This document shows positions 1-6,699 of a stretch of 12,805 nucleotides of DNA, in pieces. A model generated the notes under the pieces. That model was not told the origin of the DNA, made no database searches, and saw only the letters and a list, made by a program, of their open reading frames with translations. Origin of the DNA: Ilumatobacteraceae bacterium. GTDB taxonomy: Bacteria > Actinomycetota > Acidimicrobiia > Acidimicrobiales > Ilumatobacteraceae. The position numbers and the translations under genes are program-made. The DNA lies in the NCBI GenBank assembly GCA_030728545.1, contig JANQZQ010000125.1, positions 1 to 12,805 on the forward strand, given 5' to 3'. Every line of letters begins with the position of its first letter. Position 1 is the first letter of the stretch.

Positions 1-86
1 CCAAAGATGACGACCACATGGATACGCGAACGCGAAGTCACTCGTATCAACGGTACCTCGCTCATGAGGTCTCGTGTTGATGACAT
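1..86 (-). CDS. ddl: Probable D-alanine--D-alanine ligase, N-terminal fragment (partial)
   Basis: Open minus-strand frame that runs off the left edge, so only about 28 residues are visible. It starts at an ATG (86-84) or at a second in-frame ATG (65-63). The residues RSRIHVVVIFG match the first beta strand and start of the glycine turn of D-Ala-D-Ala ligases, usually R(I/V)xVxVxFGGxSxEH; the diagnostic GGxSxEH would lie outside the window. Ddl joins two D-alanines in the cytoplasm to give the dipeptide that MurF uses. The placement, divergent from murF with 42 bases between the ATG at 86 and the preferred murF start, fits that role. No convincing ribosome binding site precedes either ATG. Other nucleotide-binding proteins can begin with a similar strand, so the call rests mainly on about ten residues plus context. 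Confidence 0.45.
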   Translation of the reverse strand, partial: MSSTRDLMSEVPLIRVTSRSRIHVVVIF

Positions 87-91
87 GTCAT
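80..91. promoter_or_regulatory. 12-bp perfect palindrome in the ddl-murF divergent region
   Basis: ATGACATGTCAT is a perfect inverted repeat with no spacer. It covers the proposed ddl start codon and lies about 38 bases upstream of the preferred murF start. A dimeric regulator could bind here, but a palindrome of this size can also arise by chance and no second copy was seen. Confidence 0.2.
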
Positions 92-112
92 GTTCGCCAG
101 GTGTTGCGCTCG

Positions 113-118
113 TAAGAT
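113..118 (+). promoter_or_regulatory. Candidate -10 element of murF
   Basis: TAAGAT fits the actinobacterial TAnnnT -10 pattern and ends 10 bases before the preferred murF ATG at 129, so the transcript would have a very short or no leader. GAGG at 119-122 could alternatively act as a ribosome binding site with 6-base spacing. No -35 box is recognisable. Confidence 0.3.
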
Positions 119-128
119 GAGGCTTCGT

Positions 129-1469
129 ATGCGTTTCATGGCAACCGATGTTGCACATGCCGTGGGCGGTCGCCTCAGCGGTAAAAACGCCCACTTGTCG
201 GGGGCGTCGTTTGATTCGCGCACCATCGCGATGGGGCAGTTGTTCGTGCCGATTATTGCCGAGCGCGACGGCCACGATTTTATTGACGACGCATTAGCGC
301 GTGGCGCAGGTGCGTACCTCACCTCGCGCGAAGTGGGCACCAACGGCGCTGCATTGCGCGGCACAGCAATTGTCGTGCCCGACACGGCAGAGGCCTTGCG
401 CGCACTCGGGCGCTGGGCGCGCTTGGCACTGGGTGCTCGAGTGGGCAACAGGGTGGTGGGCATCACCGGCAGCGTGGGCAAAACCACCACGAAAGATTTG
501 GCTGCTGCTGCCATCGGCTCGGCATTGCGCGTGGCGGCGAGTTCGCGTTCGTTTAACAACGACCAAGGTGTGCCGATCACACTGCTCAATGCCCCCGACG
601 ATTGCGAAGCACTCGTTTTAGAAATGGGCATGCGTGGTCACGGCGAAATTACGCGGCTTACCGAAGTGGGCTTGCCCACTATTGGTGTGGTCACCGCCGT
701 TGCCGAAGCACACACCGCACTGCTCGACAACTTAGATGGCATCGCCCAAGCCAAAGGTGAACTCATCGCAGCGCTGCCCAGTGACGGCATCGCCATTTTG
801 AACGCCGACGACGAACGAGTGTTGGCAATGCAGTCGCGCACATCGGCACGCATCATTACTTTTGGCGAAGCGCCGTCGGCCACCGTGCGCATCACCCAGG
901 TGAGCCTCGATGCTCGCGCGCATGCCACAGTGCACTTGACCACGCCATGGGGTGATGTGTCGTTTGGTTTGCCCATCGCTGGTCGCCACAGTGCGAGCAA
1001 TGCTGCAGCGGCCATTGCTGCAGCAGGTGCGTGTGGTGTGGATGTGCAGGGTGCTGCTCGCGCCATAACCGCCGCACCAATGTCGCCCAATCGCATGAAT
1101 GTGCACACCACCGCGGGTGGTGTGGTGCTGATTGACGATTGCTACAACGCCAACCCCAAGTCGATGGCGGCAGCACTCGACACGCTGGCGGCCATGCCGG
1201 CCCGACGACGCACGGCATTTGTTGGTGTGATGGCCGAACTCAAAGACCCCGACATTGCCCACCGCCTGATTGCTGCAATGGCCCGCCAGTTGAACATCAA
1301 CCTCGTTGCAGTGGACACCAATTTGTATGGCGACGATTCCATCGCTTTGCCATCAGTAACCCTGCAATCAGCAATCCTGCAAGCTAGAGAGTTTGGCGAT
1401 GGCGATGCAGTGTTGGTGAAAGGTTCGCGTGTTGCGGGCCTAGAGCGTTTGGTGCACGCCTTCGGCTGA
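129..1469 (+). CDS. murF: UDP-N-acetylmuramoyl-tripeptide--D-alanyl-D-alanine ligase MurF
   Basis: MurF is the cytoplasmic ATP-dependent ligase that adds D-Ala-D-Ala to the UDP-MurNAc-tripeptide, the last soluble step of peptidoglycan precursor synthesis. From the 129 start it has 446 residues, a normal length. The Mur-ligase order is visible: N-terminal uridine-binding domain (DSRTIAMGQLFVP), ATP loop GITGSVGKTTTK at about 111-122, SFNNDQGVPITLL, LEMGMRGHGEI, then the C-terminal domain with DDCYNANPKSM and VLVKGSRVAGLE. The frame is open back to ATG 90, but residues 1-10 of that version (MFARCCARKM) are unlike any MurF. ATG 129 has GAGG six bases upstream; ATGs at 117 and 138 remain possible. 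A five-residue repeat, SVTLQ/SAILQ, precedes the KGS motif and reflects a 15-bp duplication. The last 30 bases overlap the convergent MFS gene. murF lies apart from any visible division/cell-wall cluster apart from the putative ddl. Confidence 0.95.
   Translation: MRFMATDVAHAVGGRLSGKNAHLSGASFDSRTIAMGQLFVPIIAERDGHDFIDDALARGAGAYLTSREVGTNGAALRGTAIVVPDTAEALRALGRWARLALGARVGNRVVGITGSVGKTTTKDLAAAAIGSALRVAASSRSFNNDQGVPITLLNAPDDCEALVLEMGMRGHGEITRLTEVGLPTIGVVTAVAEAHTALLDNLDGIAQAKGELIAALPSDGIAILNADDERVLAMQSRTSARIITFGEAPSATVRITQVSLDARAHATVHLTTPWGDVSFGLPIAGRHSASNAAAAIAAAGACGVDVQGAARAITAAPMSPNRMNVHTTAGGVVLIDDCYNANPKSMAAALDTLAAMPARRRTAFVGVMAELKDPDIAHRLIAAMARQLNINLVAVDTNLYGDDSIALPSVTLQSAILQAREFGDGDAVLVKGSRVAGLERLVHAFG
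1352..1381 (+). repeat. 15-bp imperfect tandem duplication inside murF
   Basis: ATCAGTAACCCTGCA is followed directly by ATCAGCAATCCTGCA, with 13 of 15 bases identical. It is in frame and adds five residues (SVTLQ SAILQ) in the variable stretch before the conserved KGS motif of MurF. Confidence 0.7.
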
Positions 1470-2735
1470 TTCATCAATGGCGCGAGTGTTGCACCACCAC
1501 GCCATCACCAACGCCCACGCGGCCCCAACAAACAACAACCAGCGCGAGCCGTAGCGATCGACGAGTGGGCCAAACAACATGTTGCCGAGTGGCACCGTGC
1601 CACCAAACGACATAAACCACAACGCCATGGTGCGGCCGCGTTCGTGAGGCTGCAAGCGGCCCTGCATGACCGTCGACATTGCGGTGGTGGTGAAAAAGTA
1701 CGACGCACCGAGCGCAAAGCCAGTGATAAACGCCGGCACCACCGAACTCGACGCCGCAAAGCCCACCATCGCCACGGCGTTGGCAGCAAAGCCCCAGCGA
1801 ATCATCACACGCGGGTCGCGACCCACGAATAGTGTGCCGAGTGCAAGACCACCGAGTGCAGCACCAAATGCCCACGTGGCATACAGCCATTTGTACACCG
1901 CACTCGAGCCTTCGATGCCAAAGTTCAACTCGGTGATGGCCGGAAACAACCCGATGTACGGCAGCGAGATGAGCGAATACAACGCCAACGAGAGAATGAG
2001 TCGTCGCACCACAGGGCGATCGCGCGCCACACGAAACGCAAATGTGAAACGCTGCAAGCCGCGCGACTTGTCAAGTTGGTGAGCGGGCACCTTAATGCGC
2101 GTGAGCGCCCACACCACGAGCAAATACGTAACTGCGTTGAACGCAAAAAAGTGCCATGCATCTGCACCCAACGGTGCAAAGAGCGCCACCAGAATTGGCC
2201 CCACCACGCGCGAGCCATTGATGAGTGTGGAATTGAGCGACATCGCCCCGGGCAAATCGGCGCGCGGCACGAGTGACGGCAACATCGCCGACCAAGCCGG
2301 CATGTTGAGTGCACCGCCGATGCCCACACCAAGTTGGGCTACGAACAATGCCCAGATCGGTGCATCCACCCGCGCCAACGCAGCCAACACCACCGAGAAC
2401 ACCAGCATCACCACTTGCATGGCGGCCAACCACTTGCGGCGATCAACCGAGTCGGCAATAACACCAGCAGGAATGGCCAGCAACAACAACGGGCCCATCT
2501 GGGCAAAAATCAGCAGCGCTACGAGCGATGCTTTGCCGGTGCGCTCATAGATATAGATAGGCAGCACCACGTTTTGAATCCACGAACCAATGTTCGAGCC
2601 GAACGAGGCAATAAAAATGCGGCGAAAGTGCGGATGCGAAAGCGCCGAGCGGGCACTGCCGGGGCGAAAGACGGGGAGCTCGCCAGTGCTGGGGCCGGTA
2701 TCAGCTGCGAGTGGTGAACTATCAGTCACTGGCAC
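1440..2735 (-). CDS. MFS exporter, EntS/MFS_3-like
   Basis: A 431-residue integral membrane protein of the major facilitator superfamily, closest in pattern to the EntS-like MFS_3 exporters that move siderophores, macrolides or other small molecules out of the cell. About 12 hydrophobic segments follow a soluble N-terminus of roughly 35 residues. The loop between segments 2 and 3 carries motif A (GVIADSVDRRKWL, about 90-102), and its second-half counterpart is GPLVDRYGSRWLL near the C-terminus. SFGSNIGSWIQNVVLPIYIYE, where the first membrane segment begins, is typical of this subfamily. The substrate cannot be read from sequence. The start is a GTG at 2735-2733 with no Shine-Dalgarno; TAGCGT on the same strand (2754-2749) ends 13 bases upstream and may be its -10. 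The 3' end overlaps murF by 30 bases on the opposite strand. A zinc-ribbon microprotein is divergent from it. Confidence 0.85.
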   Translation of the reverse strand: MPVTDSSPLAADTGPSTGELPVFRPGSARSALSHPHFRRIFIASFGSNIGSWIQNVVLPIYIYERTGKASLVALLIFAQMGPLLLLAIPAGVIADSVDRRKWLAAMQVVMLVFSVVLAALARVDAPIWALFVAQLGVGIGGALNMPAWSAMLPSLVPRADLPGAMSLNSTLINGSRVVGPILVALFAPLGADAWHFFAFNAVTYLLVVWALTRIKVPAHQLDKSRGLQRFTFAFRVARDRPVVRRLILSLALYSLISLPYIGLFPAITELNFGIEGSSAVYKWLYATWAFGAALGGLALGTLFVGRDPRVMIRWGFAANAVAMVGFAASSSVVPAFITGFALGASYFFTTTAMSTVMQGRLQPHERGRTMALWFMSFGGTVPLGNMLFGPLVDRYGSRWLLFVGAAWALVMAWWCNTRAIDESAEGVHQTL

Positions 2736-2747
2736 ACCACGGCGTTC

Positions 2748-2754
2748 TACGCTA
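2748..2754. promoter_or_regulatory. Symmetric -10 candidate shared by MFS and zinc-ribbon genes
   Basis: TACGCTA reads TACGCT on the plus strand and TAGCGT on the minus strand, both fitting TAnnnT. It ends 9 bases before the zinc-ribbon ATG (2763) and 13 bases before the MFS GTG (2735). With only 27 bases between the two starts, one symmetric element could drive both genes with very short leaders. No -35 boxes are evident. Confidence 0.35.
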
Positions 2755-2762
2755 GGTCACTG

Positions 2763-2942
2763 ATGAACACATCAAACGTTTCTGCCGTGCCAACTGTGTC
2801 ACCAGCAGTTTCACCAGCGAGTGAGTGCTCGACTCGCTTTGCAATTTTTGCCGAATGCCCACACTGTGGTCACTCGTTGCACGCCGAACACGCGCACTAC
2901 AAGTGTGCGGGGTGTGGGTGGCGCGACAGCTGTTGCGACTAA
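2763..2942 (+). CDS. 59-residue zinc-ribbon microprotein
   Basis: A complete small frame from ATG 2763 to TAA 2940-2942. The N-terminal 20 residues are Ser/Pro/Val-rich with a short VSPAVSPAS repeat and look disordered. The C-terminal half is a compact zinc-ribbon: ECPHCG (Cys32, Cys35), 12 residues, then CAGCGWRDSCCD (Cys48, Cys51, plus Cys57 and Cys58). Two CxxC knuckles at this spacing form a standard four-Cys Zn site. The extra CC pair at the very C-terminus resembles a class of tiny CPxCG...CxxCG...CC bacterial proteins whose function I cannot name. An additional Cys22 is present. Only the reading frame and motif are seen; metal binding is inferred. The gene is divergent from the MFS exporter and converges on the monooxygenase gene, whose stop is 38 bases away. 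A weak AGG lies six bases upstream. Confidence 0.75.
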   Translation: MNTSNVSAVPTVSPAVSPASECSTRFAIFAECPHCGHSLHAEHAHYKCAGCGWRDSCCD

Positions 2943-2951
2943 TTCGCTAGT

Positions 2952-2996
2952 TACGCCAATAAAAACTGCGCCAGCAAAAACTACGCCAGCAAGTCG
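2952..2996. repeat. Three-unit 15-bp tandem repeat at a convergent 3' junction
   Basis: The units are 2952-2966 (TACGCCAATAAAAAC), 2967-2981 (TGCGCCAGCAAAAAC) and 2982-2996 (TACGCCAGCAAGTCG). Units 1 and 2 agree at 12 of 15 bases, units 2 and 3 at 10 of 15. The last unit holds the end of the monooxygenase gene. Past its TAG, the frame would continue FLLAQFLLA to a TAA, repeating the DLLA C-terminus. Confidence 0.6.
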
Positions 2997-4009
2997 GCGT
3001 ACATTTGCAAAAACGCCGCAGGCCCACCCACCAAAAATGTGGTGACGGTGGTTTCTTTCCACTTGGGCAACTCGTCTTTGATCTTGTCGAGCGGCCCAAC
3101 CAACGCCACGTCTTCCACCATCTCGAGCGGAATCAACGCAGCAGCCTCTTGCTTTTTGCCTTGCAGGTACAGCTCTTGCACCTGTGTAGCCACGCCTTCC
3201 CAACCCATGCGCGCAAACACCTCGAAGTGAAAGTTTGCACCCTTGGCACCCATGCCACCGGCGTACAACGCCACGAACGGCCGAATCATGTCGGCGCATT
3301 TTTCGGCGTCTTCACCCGGCACCACAAACAACGACGCAACGACTTCGAACGAGTCGCGTTTTTTCGGGTTGCCCGATTTGGCAAAGCCCTCGTCAAGGCA
3401 ACGGCGATAGTGCGCGTCGTCTTTGGGTGAATAAAACAACGGCAACCAGCCGTCAGCAATCTCGGCCGACAACGCCACATTCTTTGGGCCTTCAGCGGCC
3501 AAGTAAATAGGAATCTCTTTGCGAAACGGGTGAATGGTGCTCTTCAGCGGTTTGCCCAAACCAGCGCCGCCTTGCAATGGCAGATCATAAAACTCGCCGT
3601 GATGCTCCAGCGGCGCTTCACGGCGCACGATGTTGCGCACGATGTCGATGTATTCGCGGGTGCGCGCCAGCGGCTTGGGGTACGGCTGGCCGTACCAACC
3701 TTCCACCACTTGTGGGCCCGAAGCACCAAGCCCAAGAATCATGCGACCGTTCGACAAATGGTCGAGCGTCATTGCCGACATTGCAGTTGCTGCAGGTGTG
3801 CGACCAGCCATTTGCATAATGCCGGTGCCGAGTTGAATTTGTGTTGTCTGAGCACCCCACCACGCGAGTGGTGTGAGTGCATCGCTGCCGTAGGCCTCAG
3901 CAGTCCACAATGAATGAAAGCCGAGCTTGTCGGCTTCTTTCACTGCTTCAACGACGCCTGCAGGTGGACCTTTGCCCCAATAACCGGTGTTGTAGCCGAG
4001 TTTTGCCAT
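2981..4009 (-). CDS. LLM-class F420-dependent oxidoreductase, Rv3520c-like
   Basis: A 342-residue member of the luciferase-like monooxygenase fold (TIM barrel) expected to use coenzyme F420, in the actinobacterial group typified by mycobacterial Rv3520c, which has almost the same length. Matching stretches include TAEAYGSDALTPLAWWG (about 36-52), LDHLSNGRMILGLGASGPQVV, GWYGQPYPKPLARTREYID, IYLAAEGPKNVALSAEIADGW and the following LPLFYSP. The enzyme would be cytoplasmic and transfer hydride between F420 and an organic substrate; no substrate is known or deducible. ATG 4009 fits the usual start of the first beta strand (KLGYNTGYWG). It lies 26 bases downstream of the ald stop with no promoter-like TAnnnT between, so the two are probably one transcript. 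A partly repeated 15-bp unit overlaps the C-terminal codons. Confidence 0.88.
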   Translation of the reverse strand: MAKLGYNTGYWGKGPPAGVVEAVKEADKLGFHSLWTAEAYGSDALTPLAWWGAQTTQIQLGTGIMQMAGRTPAATAMSAMTLDHLSNGRMILGLGASGPQVVEGWYGQPYPKPLARTREYIDIVRNIVRREAPLEHHGEFYDLPLQGGAGLGKPLKSTIHPFRKEIPIYLAAEGPKNVALSAEIADGWLPLFYSPKDDAHYRRCLDEGFAKSGNPKKRDSFEVVASLFVVPGEDAEKCADMIRPFVALYAGGMGAKGANFHFEVFARMGWEGVATQVQELYLQGKKQEAAALIPLEMVEDVALVGPLDKIKDELPKWKETTVTTFLVGGPAAFLQMYADLLA

Positions 4010-4035
4010 ACGCGCAGTCTGCCCGAGTCGAGGGC

Positions 4036-5166
4036 TTATGAACGAAGCGCAGCGAGTGGTTCGACAAAGTCGCGCCCCAACGCCTGCGCGCTCGGGGCAT
4101 TGGTGAGCACACCCGCAACGGTGTTGACACCCAAGGCAATGGCTGGGTCGGCGTTGGCGGCACCACTTGCGCCGTGTAGCGCCAACTGCAGTTGATAGGG
4201 CAGCGTTGCGTTGGTCAGGGCGTAGGTGCTGGTGTTGGGCACCGCACCAGGCATGTTGCCCACGGCGTAATGCACCACACCGTGCTTTTCGAACACTGGC
4301 TCGGTGTGGGTGGTTTCGCGCATCGTTTCGATGCAGCCACCTTGGTCGATGGCGACATCCACCATGACCGCCCCACGCTTCATGGTCTTGACCATTGCTT
4401 CGCTCACCACCACTGGCGCCCGCGCACCCGCCACGAGCACTGCACCAATCACCAAGTCGGCATCCAACACACTGCGTTCGATGGCACCACGATTAGAAGC
4501 CAGCGTCATGATGCGACCCTTTTCGATCTGGTCGATGAAGCGCAACCGATCTAAATTTTTGTCGAGCAGCACCACTTCGGCTTCCATACCGGCTGCGATG
4601 CGTGCCGAATTCCAACCCACGTTGCCCGCACCGATGACCACCACTTTGGCGGGCCGCACACCGGGCGCGCCACCCATCAACACGCCGCGACCGCCATAGG
4701 GGCGCTGCAAATAATGTGCACCAGCCTGCGTGGCAAGACGACCAGCAATTTCACTCATCGGCGCCAACAGCGGTAGTGAACCATCGGCAAGTTGCACCGT
4801 TTCGTAGGCGATGCCCGTGGTGCTGTGCTTGAGCAATGCTTCGGCCACTTTCGGATACGCCGCCAGATGCAAGTACGTAAACAAGGTGAGGTCGGGGCGC
4901 AAATAGCCGAACTCTTTTTCGGTGGGTTCTTTGACCTTCACCACCATGCTTTGGGCCCAGGCGTCGGCAGCCGTGGGCACGATGGTGGCGCCAGCTGCAA
5001 CAAATTCGTCGTCGCTGATCGAGGCGGCAGCCCCGGCCTGGGTCTCGACGTAGACCTCCACACCGGCGCGCTCAAACTCGCGCACGCCATCTGGGGTAAG
5101 GGCCACGCGGCCTTCGAGGGTTTTGGTTTCTTTAGGAACGCCCAAGGTGGCGTGCACCGGCTTCAC
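4036..5166 (-). CDS. ald: Alanine dehydrogenase
   Basis: Ald interconverts L-alanine and pyruvate plus ammonia with NAD+/NADH in the cytoplasm. The 376 residues match the usual length. Catalytic positions are recognisable by alignment to the Mycobacterium enzyme: Arg20 in GRVALTP, Lys79 in KVKEP, His100 in YLHLAAYP and Asp274 in VAIDQGG. The NAD fold is IGAGNVGWNSA (178-188), within the family's conserved RPAKVVVIGAGNVG stretch, and GNMPGAVPNTSTYAL is a further conserved block. The start is GTG 5166-5164; the next GTG, nine bases in, is possible, and no strong ribosome binding site is seen. ald is divergent from the aldehyde dehydrogenase gene and precedes the monooxygenase gene. Beside a putrescine-type locus it could recycle alanine made by a pyruvate-dependent aminotransferase; that link is inference. 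Confidence 0.95.
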   Translation of the reverse strand: MKPVHATLGVPKETKTLEGRVALTPDGVREFERAGVEVYVETQAGAAASISDDEFVAAGATIVPTAADAWAQSMVVKVKEPTEKEFGYLRPDLTLFTYLHLAAYPKVAEALLKHSTTGIAYETVQLADGSLPLLAPMSEIAGRLATQAGAHYLQRPYGGRGVLMGGAPGVRPAKVVVIGAGNVGWNSARIAAGMEAEVVLLDKNLDRLRFIDQIEKGRIMTLASNRGAIERSVLDADLVIGAVLVAGARAPVVVSEAMVKTMKRGAVMVDVAIDQGGCIETMRETTHTEPVFEKHGVVHYAVGNMPGAVPNTSTYALTNATLPYQLQLALHGASGAANADPAIALGVNTVAGVLTNAPSAQALGRDFVEPLAALRS

Positions 5167-5254
5167 GCCACTTGTCTACTACAACTGCCGAACGTACTGA
5201 GCCCAAATTTGTTGAGCCCAAATCAGGCGCACCCGATTGTGCTAAACCAACCTC
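5167..5254. promoter_or_regulatory. ald-patD divergent regulatory region
   Basis: An 88-base gap between two divergent starts, so promoters for both genes should lie here. On the minus strand TACGTT at 5196-5191 is a possible ald -10, leaving a leader of around 17 bases. No equally good TAnnnT is found on the plus strand for patD. The centre holds two direct copies of an 11-mer. Confidence 0.45.
5198..5223 (+). repeat. Direct repeat of TGAGCCCAAAT, operator candidate
   Basis: Perfect 11-base copies at 5198-5208 and 5213-5223, start to start 15 bases. The repeats sit midway between the divergent ald and patD starts, next to the possible ald -10. They may be binding sites for a regulator of the locus, or simply another 15-bp duplication like those in murF and after the monooxygenase gene. 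Confidence 0.4.
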
Positions 5255-6679
5255 ATGAAAAAGTTCCGCAATTTCATCAACGGCAAGCACGTGGATGCAG
5301 CCGACGGCAGCACATTAGACATCATCAACCCCGCCACGGGCAAGGTGTATGCCACCTCGCCGAATTCGCGACAAGCCGACATCGACGCAGCAATGCACGC
5401 CGCGCAACAAGCATTCGAAGTCTGGAAAGAATCCACGCCGTCTGAGCGCTCGTTGGCGCTATTTCGCATCGCTGATGCCATCGAAGCGCGCCAAGACGAA
5501 TTCATCGCCCTCGAAGTAGAAAACTGCGGCAAGCCCGTGGCCATCACGACTGCTGAAGAAATCCCGCCGATGGTTGACCAGATTCGATTCTTTGCTGGCG
5601 CTGCGCGCATGCTCGAAGGCAAGAGCGCCGGCGAATACATGAAGGGTTTCACCTCGATGATTCGTCGCGAGCCAGTGGGTGTGTGTGCCCAAGTGGCACC
5701 GTGGAATTATCCGATGATGATGGCGGTCTGGAAGTTTGCGCCAGCCATCGCCGCAGGCAACAGCATTGTGTTGAAGCCGAGCGACACCACGCCTGCCACC
5801 ACGGTGTTGCTGGCCGAGATCGCAGCACAGTTTTTGCCAACGGGTGTGTTCAACGTGGTGTGCGGTGATCGCGACACGGGCCGCACGATGGTGGCTCACA
5901 ACACACCGGCAATGGTGTCGGTCACTGGCTCGGTGCGCGCCGGCATGGAAGTTGCTGAAGCAGCCGCCAAAACGCTCAAGCGTGTGCACCTCGAGTTGGG
6001 TGGCAAGGCGCCAGTCATTGTGTTTGACGACGCCGACATCGAAGCAGCCGTCGCGCAAATTGCGATGACCGGATACTTCAACGCTGGGCAAGATTGCACC
6101 GCAGCCACGCGCGTGATTGCTGGGCCAAAGGTGTACGGCGATTTTGTCGAAGCACTGGCCGACGCGGCCAAGAACACCAAGACGGGTCAACCCACCGAAG
6201 ATGTGTTGTATGGCGCGTTGAACAACGCCAACCAGTTGGCGCGCGTCAGCGGTTTTGTGGAACGCACCCCGAAGCATGCACGAGTGGTTGCTGGTGGCAA
6301 CAAGATTGGCAACGACGGATACTTCTTCGAGCCCACCGTGGTGGCTGACTTAAAGCAAGCCGACGACATGATTCAGCAAGAAATGTTCGGCCCGGTTATC
6401 ACCGTGCAAAAGTTCAGCGACGAAGCCGAAGCCCTCAAGTGGGCCAACGGGGTGGAATACGGCCTGGCGTCATCGGTGTGGACTCGTGACTTTGGCAAGG
6501 CCATGCGCATGGCCAAATCGTTAGATTTCGGCTGTGTGTGGATCAACACGCATATTCCGGTCGTGGCCGAAATGCCGCACGGTGGCTACAAAAAGTCGGG
6601 CTACGGCAAAGACTTGTCGGCTTATGCCCTTGACGACTACACGCGCGTCAAGCACGTGATGGCCAACATCAACATCTGA
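5255..6679 (+). CDS. patD: Gamma-aminobutyraldehyde dehydrogenase-like NAD(P)-dependent ALDH
   Basis: A 474-residue aldehyde dehydrogenase, the same length as E. coli PatD (YdcW), which oxidises 4-aminobutyraldehyde to GABA in putrescine breakdown. ALDH residues are present: Asn151 in PWNYP, Lys174 in LKPS, general base Glu247 in LELGGK, nucleophile Cys281 in NAGQDCTA. Several stretches match PatD rather than general ALDHs: NCGKP with EIPPMVDQIRFFAGAARML, GEYMKGFTSMIRREPVGV, GKAPVIVFDDADIEA, and a C-terminus with NTHIPVVAEMPHGGYKKSGYGKDLSAY and a final DDYTRVKHVM. ATG 5255 begins directly at the conserved KKFRNFINGK. No clear ribosome binding site is seen. The polyamine-type ABC operon starts 50 bases downstream, which supports the substrate call. 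A related omega-aminoaldehyde or betaine aldehyde specificity cannot be excluded from sequence. Confidence 0.85.
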   Translation: MKKFRNFINGKHVDAADGSTLDIINPATGKVYATSPNSRQADIDAAMHAAQQAFEVWKESTPSERSLALFRIADAIEARQDEFIALEVENCGKPVAITTAEEIPPMVDQIRFFAGAARMLEGKSAGEYMKGFTSMIRREPVGVCAQVAPWNYPMMMAVWKFAPAIAAGNSIVLKPSDTTPATTVLLAEIAAQFLPTGVFNVVCGDRDTGRTMVAHNTPAMVSVTGSVRAGMEVAEAAAKTLKRVHLELGGKAPVIVFDDADIEAAVAQIAMTGYFNAGQDCTAATRVIAGPKVYGDFVEALADAAKNTKTGQPTEDVLYGALNNANQLARVSGFVERTPKHARVVAGGNKIGNDGYFFEPTVVADLKQADDMIQQEMFGPVITVQKFSDEAEALKWANGVEYGLASSVWTRDFGKAMRMAKSLDFGCVWINTHIPVVAEMPHGGYKKSGYGKDLSAYALDDYTRVKHVMANINI

Positions 6680-6699
6680 GATTTTGCCAAGCGGGCTAC

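Noticed and set aside
1..120. Plus-strand frame ending in TGA 118-120 that overlaps an ATG at 117, as if a murE tail preceded murF
   Set aside because: Its codons include several rare ones (ATA, AGG, AGA) and the peptide does not resemble the MurE C-terminus; the minus-strand frame gives a better family match.
62..631. 189-residue minus-strand open frame inside murF
   Set aside because: Antisense shadow of a well-supported MurF; low-complexity Ala/Arg/Ser content and no domain.
2928..2950. Weak stems around ACAGCTGT and ACTA/TAGT as a terminator between the zinc-ribbon and monooxygenase genes
   Set aside because: Stems are short or have no loop, part lies inside coding sequence, and no proper U-run follows.
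4792..5445. 217-residue plus-strand open frame across ald and the start of patD
   Set aside because: It is antisense to conserved Ald residues and out of frame with PatD; no recognisable domain, so it is a by-product of GC-rich codon use.
5459..6277. 272-residue minus-strand open frame inside patD
   Set aside because: His/Arg/Cys-rich shadow composition and exact overlap with conserved ALDH motifs on the other strand.
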